In this document: piece by piece, positions 6,290 through 8,662 of the stretch
How the letters are laid out: the number at the start of each line of letters is the position of its first letter
Numbering within the stretch: the first letter of the stretch is position 1
Source: Lachnospiraceae bacterium UBA4380
Lineage (GTDB): Bacteria; Bacillota; Clostridia; Lachnospirales; Lachnospiraceae
Reading direction: 5' to 3'
Length of the DNA stretch: 8,662 nt
Assembly: GCA_002390025.1 (NCBI GenBank)
Contig: DGRU01000137.1
Coordinates: 1 to 8,662 of the forward strand
Program-made: the position numbers and the translations under genes
The notes under the pieces: generated by a model
What the model was told of the DNA's origin: nothing
Databases searched by the model: none
What the model saw: the letters and a program-made list of their open reading frames with translations, nothing else

Positions 6290-7345
6290 ATGCAGATATA
6301 TTTTGCCCCTCTGGAGGGAATTACAGGATTTGCCTATCGGAATGTCCACAGACAGTTCTTCGGAGATGCTGTCTGCAAATACTTCTCCCCTTTTGCAGCA
6401 CCCAACTACACACACCATTTCAAGACCCGGGAGAGAGAGGACATCGATCCCGCGAATAATGCGGATCTCTGCCTTGTTCCTCAGATCCTGACCAACAGGG
6501 CGGGAGATTTCCTGTGGGCGGCAGAGGAAATGTATGCCATGGGCTACCGGGAGATCAATCTGAATCTCGGCTGTCCCATGCCGACCGTGGTCAAAAAAGG
6601 ACGGGGATCAGGCCAGCTTGGAGACCTGGAGGCCCTGGACCTCTTCCTGGAGGAGATCTGCCGGGGCATGGAACAGATTCCCGCAAAGATCTGCCGTGGC
6701 ATGGAGCAGATTCCCGCAAAGGTCTGCCGTGGCATGGAGCAGATTCCTGCAAGGACCTGTCCGCAGGCAGACAGTATCCCGGAGAAAATCCGCTTTACCG
6801 TAAAGACCAGGATCGGTCTGGAAAGTGCCGGCAATGCTGGAAGGCTTGTAGAAATCTATAACCGCTATCCGATCGCCGAGCTCACGGTTCATCCCAGGAC
6901 ACAGCGTGATCTGTACGGCGGAAAACCGGACCTGGAGACCTTCTCCATGTTTCTGGAGGAGAGCAGGCATCCGGTCGTCTATAACGGCGACATCTTTTCA
7001 CTTGCGGACTTCGAGAAGATCCGCTCCCGCTTTCCTGACTGCGGCGCCTTCATGCTGGGGCGGGGGCTGATCGCCGATCCCGCGCTGGCAAGAGAACTCT
7101 GCGGGGGTGCCCCCCTTCAGAAGGAGGAGCTTCGACGCTTTCACGATGCGGTCTTTCAGAGCCTGAAGGCAAGCCTTCCGGGACAGGCACCTCTGATGGG
7201 AAAGATGAAGGAACTGTGGTTCTACATGGGAAGAAACTTTTCCGGTGCGGACCGCTTTCTAAAAGAGATCAAAAAGGCAAAGAACGAGATCCAATACCAG
7301 TCCGCAGTCCGTGCCCTGTTTGCCAACTGCTCCTTTTCACGTTGA
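6290..7345 (+). CDS. dus: tRNA-dihydrouridine synthase with an internal repeat expansion
   Basis: This 351-residue flavoenzyme reduces uridine in tRNA D-loops to dihydrouridine using FMN and NAD(P)H. Visible family features are FAPLEGITG (5-13), LNLGCPMPTVVKKGRGSG with catalytic acid Cys95, VKTRIG (K172), TVHPRTQ (H201, R203), N232-G-D, and LGRGLIADP, covering the FMN-binding barrel; a helical RNA-binding domain follows. It is longer than the usual 310-320 residues, mainly because four 11-residue repeats occupy residues 123-166. AAGGAG (6280-6285) overlapping the kinase stop gives the start, eight bases after that stop, so it shares the kinase transcript. The strong terminator at 7371 ends the unit. 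Which D-loop position it modifies cannot be told. The link to the phosphorylation genes may be only operon convenience. Confidence 0.95.
   Translation: MQIYFAPLEGITGFAYRNVHRQFFGDAVCKYFSPFAAPNYTHHFKTREREDIDPANNADLCLVPQILTNRAGDFLWAAEEMYAMGYREINLNLGCPMPTVVKKGRGSGQLGDLEALDLFLEEICRGMEQIPAKICRGMEQIPAKVCRGMEQIPARTCPQADSIPEKIRFTVKTRIGLESAGNAGRLVEIYNRYPIAELTVHPRTQRDLYGGKPDLETFSMFLEESRHPVVYNGDIFSLADFEKIRSRFPDCGAFMLGRGLIADPALARELCGGAPLQKEELRRFHDAVFQSLKASLPGQAPLMGKMKELWFYMGRNFSGADRFLKEIKKAKNEIQYQSAVRALFANCSFSR
6656..6787 (+). repeat. In-frame 33-bp tandem repeat inside dus (3 close copies plus 1 degenerate)
   Basis: Units at 6656-6688, 6689-6721 and 6722-6754 encode ICRGMEQIPAK, ICRGMEQIPAK and VCRGMEQIPAR. 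Units 1 and 2 differ at 2 of 33 bases, units 2 and 3 at 3. A fourth, diverged unit (6755-6787, TCPQADSIPEK) keeps the Cys, Ile-Pro and Lys positions. The period preserves frame. The repeats fall between a helix (LDLFLEEI) and the strand carrying VKTRIG, so they extend a connecting loop of the barrel rather than the active site. Confidence 0.95.
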
Positions 7346-7370
7346 CAGATGTAGTTTGTTGCGTTAAACT

Positions 7371-7403
7371 AAATGTGCTGCACAAATGGCAGCACATTTT
7401 TTT
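7371..7403 (+). terminator. Intrinsic terminator ending the six-gene unit
   Basis: AAATGTGCTG (7371-7380) pairs perfectly with CAGCACATTT (7390-7399) over a 9-base loop, and the stem runs into seven T residues (7397-7403). It lies 25 bases after the dus stop. This is a textbook Rho-independent terminator; the A-rich 5' arm also allows function from the other strand. Confidence 0.93.
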
Positions 7404-7445
7404 GATTGTTGGTTAGTTATATCTAATATCCGGCTGATGCCGGAT
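7402..7445 (+). promoter_or_regulatory. Possible promoter and leader hairpin before the AraC-type gene
   Basis: TTGATT (7402-7407) and TAATAT (7424-7429) are spaced by 16 bases and could serve as -35 and -10, each matching four of six consensus positions. A small dyad TTAG...CTAA (7413-7426) overlaps the spacer and -10 and could be an operator. ATCCGGC/GCCGGAT with loop TGAT (7428-7445) forms a perfect 7-bp hairpin directly after the -10, near or in the transcript start. All roles are inferred. Confidence 0.35.
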
Positions 7446-7494
7446 CTTCTGTAGCACAGAGCAGGATTACATCAGAGAGTAAAGGACAGCACAG

Positions 7495-8049
7495 ATGGAC
7501 AAATCTGATCTCCATTCTGCGGCAGCAGCACGCGTGGAACCATATACGGATTCTGTATATCCTGCCGGGGACGTGATCATAGAGGGCAGTGAGAAAGCAG
7601 AGACAGGTCCGGAGGCCGATCCGCATCCGGAAGAGGGCCTTCAGGATCAAACCGATTATACTGCCGCGCAGAAAGAGGTGGCAGACAGGGCCCATGAGAT
7701 CATCATGACCAATCTTGAGCGCCATATCACGATCGCGGAATTTGCCCGGATTCTCCATGCGTCACCGACACAGATCAAGGTCTGTTTTCAAAAAGTCTAC
7801 GGACAGCCCATCTACAGCTATGCGCGTTCACAGCGCATGGAGGCTGCTTCCAGGCTTCTCACGGAGACAGATGAATCCGTTCTGGAGATCGCGGGAAAAT
7901 TCGGCTATGAAAACGGCAGCAAATTTGCCAGGGCCTTCCGGACTGTCATCGGACTGTCCCCGAGCGAGTACCGCAGAAGAGTATTGTGGGAAAGAGAGAA
8001 TCAGACCTTCGGCAGTTCGTCCGATTGGAGCCAAAAGAGTTACGACTAA
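7495..8049 (+). CDS. AraC-family transcriptional regulator lacking a sensor domain
   Basis: The 184-residue protein has an AraC-type double helix-turn-helix at residues 70-160. The first HTH is around ITIAEFARILHASPTQIKV (78-96). The second contains VLEIAGKFGYENGSKFARAF (129-148), followed by the signature GLSPSEYRR. The first 65 residues are acidic, Pro/Glu-rich and probably disordered; there is no cupin or periplasmic-type sensor domain as in full-length members of about 280-300 residues. It may respond through a partner, or simply by its own level. AAAGGA (7481-7486) lies eight bases before the ATG. The IKVCFQKVYGQPIYSYARSQRM style recalls regulators of the PchR kind, some linked to iron or metal uptake, but that is from memory. 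A likely target is the next gene, 144 bases downstream. Confidence 0.9.
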   Translation: MDKSDLHSAAAARVEPYTDSVYPAGDVIIEGSEKAETGPEADPHPEEGLQDQTDYTAAQKEVADRAHEIIMTNLERHITIAEFARILHASPTQIKVCFQKVYGQPIYSYARSQRMEAASRLLTETDESVLEIAGKFGYENGSKFARAFRTVIGLSPSEYRRRVLWERENQTFGSSSDWSQKSYD

Positions 8050-8077
8050 CCGGATTATTGTGACTTTTTGGAGTCGA

Positions 8078-8170
8078 TTGAGCGAAAACTAACTCACTAT
8101 CATATTTTGTATAAGGTACGGAGATACCTGAAAAAAAGCAAAATACAGATTCGTCAGAGAATCTGCTTTT
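8078..8170 (+). promoter_or_regulatory. Promoter-like boxes and hairpins upstream of the small membrane protein
   Basis: TTGAGC (8078-8083) and CATATT (8101-8106) are spaced by 17 bases, each matching four of six consensus positions. Next come a 5-bp dyad AGGTA/TACCT (8115-8118 region, about 8114-8129) and a longer fold: CAGATTC (8146-8152) with GAATCTG (8159-8165), able to extend by AAAAGC (8134-8139) pairing with GCTTTT (8165-8170). The second ends in CTTTT and could be a weak terminator or attenuator just before the ribosome-binding site at 8183. An operator for the adjacent AraC-type protein may lie here. The parts are seen; the functions are inferred. Confidence 0.35.
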
Positions 8171-8193
8171 GAGTGAAAGATTGGAGGTAGATT

Positions 8194-8499
8194 ATGGATT
8201 GGCATTGGAAATCTCTCAGAGTTCTCGGGGCAGGCGTTCTGCTCGGCTCCTACGGCATTCGTCTTCTGACCAGCAGAGATGCAAAGAAAGTATATACCTG
8301 CGGCACAGCCGCGGTTATGCGCATGAAAGACGAGGTTCTCAAGGATGTATCCCTCATTCGCGAGAACTGCAATGATATAGCTGCAGACGCTAAGGAAATC
8401 AACGAGCAGCGTCAGGCGGAGCTCGATGCACAGCAGATCGAGGATGCGAAAATACTCCTTGCTGCAGCGGGAGCGGATGAGCAGGCAGCAGAGGCCTGA
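8194..8499 (+). CDS. Small membrane-anchored protein, DUF6110-like
   Basis: The 101-residue product begins with one membrane segment rich in glycine (about residues 8-25: G12, G14, G18, G21), the type of helix that packs against partner helices. A conserved-looking stretch TSRDAKKVYTCGTAAVMRMKDEV (26-48 region) follows, then an amphipathic, Gln/Glu/Ala-rich helix that may be coiled coil, ending in an alanine/acidic tail. GGAGG (8183-8187) six bases before the ATG fixes the start. From memory this resembles DUF6110 proteins of Firmicutes, often encoded next to heavy-metal P-type ATPases, by analogy with mycobacterial PacL proteins that scaffold metal pumps. No ATPase is in the window, since a strong terminator follows and the window then ends. 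Family match is moderate; function is inferred. Confidence 0.75.
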   Translation: MDWHWKSLRVLGAGVLLGSYGIRLLTSRDAKKVYTCGTAAVMRMKDEVLKDVSLIRENCNDIAADAKEINEQRQAELDAQQIEDAKILLAAAGADEQAAEA

Positions 8500-8544
8500 T
8501 CAGAATACAAGGGCTTTAAAAAGTTTCGGATCTGAATATTTGTG

Positions 8545-8578
8545 CCCCGCCGTGACCGGCGGGGTATTTTGGTTTTGT
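8545..8578 (+). terminator. Strong intrinsic terminator after the small membrane protein
   Basis: CCCCGCCG (8545-8552) and CGGCGGGG (8557-8564) form a perfect 8-bp GC stem with loop TGAC, followed by the T-rich TATTTTGGTTTT. It lies 45 bases after the stop codon. Confidence 0.93.
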
Positions 8579-8585
8579 CCTCTCA

Positions 8586-8662
8586 TGTCGGAGTGCCTTT
8601 GTTGAGCTCCATGATTGAGCGTCCTGGCTGACCATCTTGGTTGAGCGCCTTGACTGAGCTCC
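8586..8662. repeat. Array of about six degenerate 13-bp direct repeats, continuing past the window edge
   Basis: Units begin at 8586, 8599, 8612, 8625, 8638 and 8651, in strict 13-base phase, with consensus near TGRYTGAGCKYCY. Examples are TGATTGAGCGTCC (8612-8624), TGGTTGAGCGCCT (8638-8650) and TGACTGAGCTCC (8651-8662, cut by the edge). The unit at 8625 (TGGCTGACCATCT) and the first at 8586 are the most diverged. The period is not a multiple of three and the array follows a terminator, so it is probably noncoding. Protein-binding iterons, a minisatellite or part of a repeat family are all possible. Confidence 0.7.

Noticed and set aside
8517..8662. Minus-strand open frame entering from the right edge through the 13-bp repeats
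   Set aside because: It passes through the terminator stem at 8545-8564, has no recognisable protein features, and the 13-base period is not in frame.
8586..8662. 13-bp repeats as a CRISPR array
   Set aside because: Units are contiguous and far too short, with no spacers and no cas genes in the window.

Overview
The window looks like chromosomal DNA from a Gram-positive member of the Clostridia, most likely a Lachnospiraceae-like gut anaerobe. This is inferred from the ssb-rpsR order, strong purine-rich Shine-Dalgarno sites, a TTG start, a tRNA gene without encoded CCA, and the style of the dihydrouridine synthase and of the small terminal gene. No database search was possible, so the taxonomic call is soft. 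All supported genes are on the + strand.

Bases 1-710 are housekeeping: the 3' end of ssb, then rpsR (a zinc-binding S18), a strong hairpin, and a complete tRNA-Leu(CAA) followed by a T-rich terminator region. A good -10 box (TATAAT, 792-797) sits just after that terminator.

Bases 899-7345 form one probable transcription unit of six genes, bounded by the 792 promoter and a textbook terminator at 7371-7403. In order they encode: a membrane-anchored protein with a RanBP2-type zinc finger; a membrane protein with a cytoplasmic zinc ribbon and a large, AT-rich ectodomain; a von Willebrand A (VWA) protein; a PP2C-type phosphatase; a serine/threonine-type kinase; and a tRNA-dihydrouridine synthase. 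VWA, phosphatase and kinase together resemble the TerY-P triad known from tellurite-resistance (Ter) associated stress loci, but no TerC/TerD-type gene lies in the window and two membrane zinc proteins precede the triad. A reasonable model is reversible protein phosphorylation (kinase against phosphatase) organised by the VWA protein, with the membrane zinc proteins as sensors or anchors. The role and substrates are unknown.

Bases 7404-8577 carry a small AraC-type regulator without an obvious sensor domain and a 101-residue membrane-anchored protein resembling the DUF6110 type, ended by a strong terminator. Such small proteins are, from memory, found beside heavy-metal P-type ATPases; none is visible here.

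The most unusual DNA structures are a 33-bp in-frame tandem repeat inside the dus gene, a 14-bp tandem duplication of the Shine-Dalgarno region before the phosphatase gene, a sharp drop in GC over the ectodomain of the zinc-ribbon protein, and an array of about six degenerate 13-bp direct repeats that runs off the right edge.
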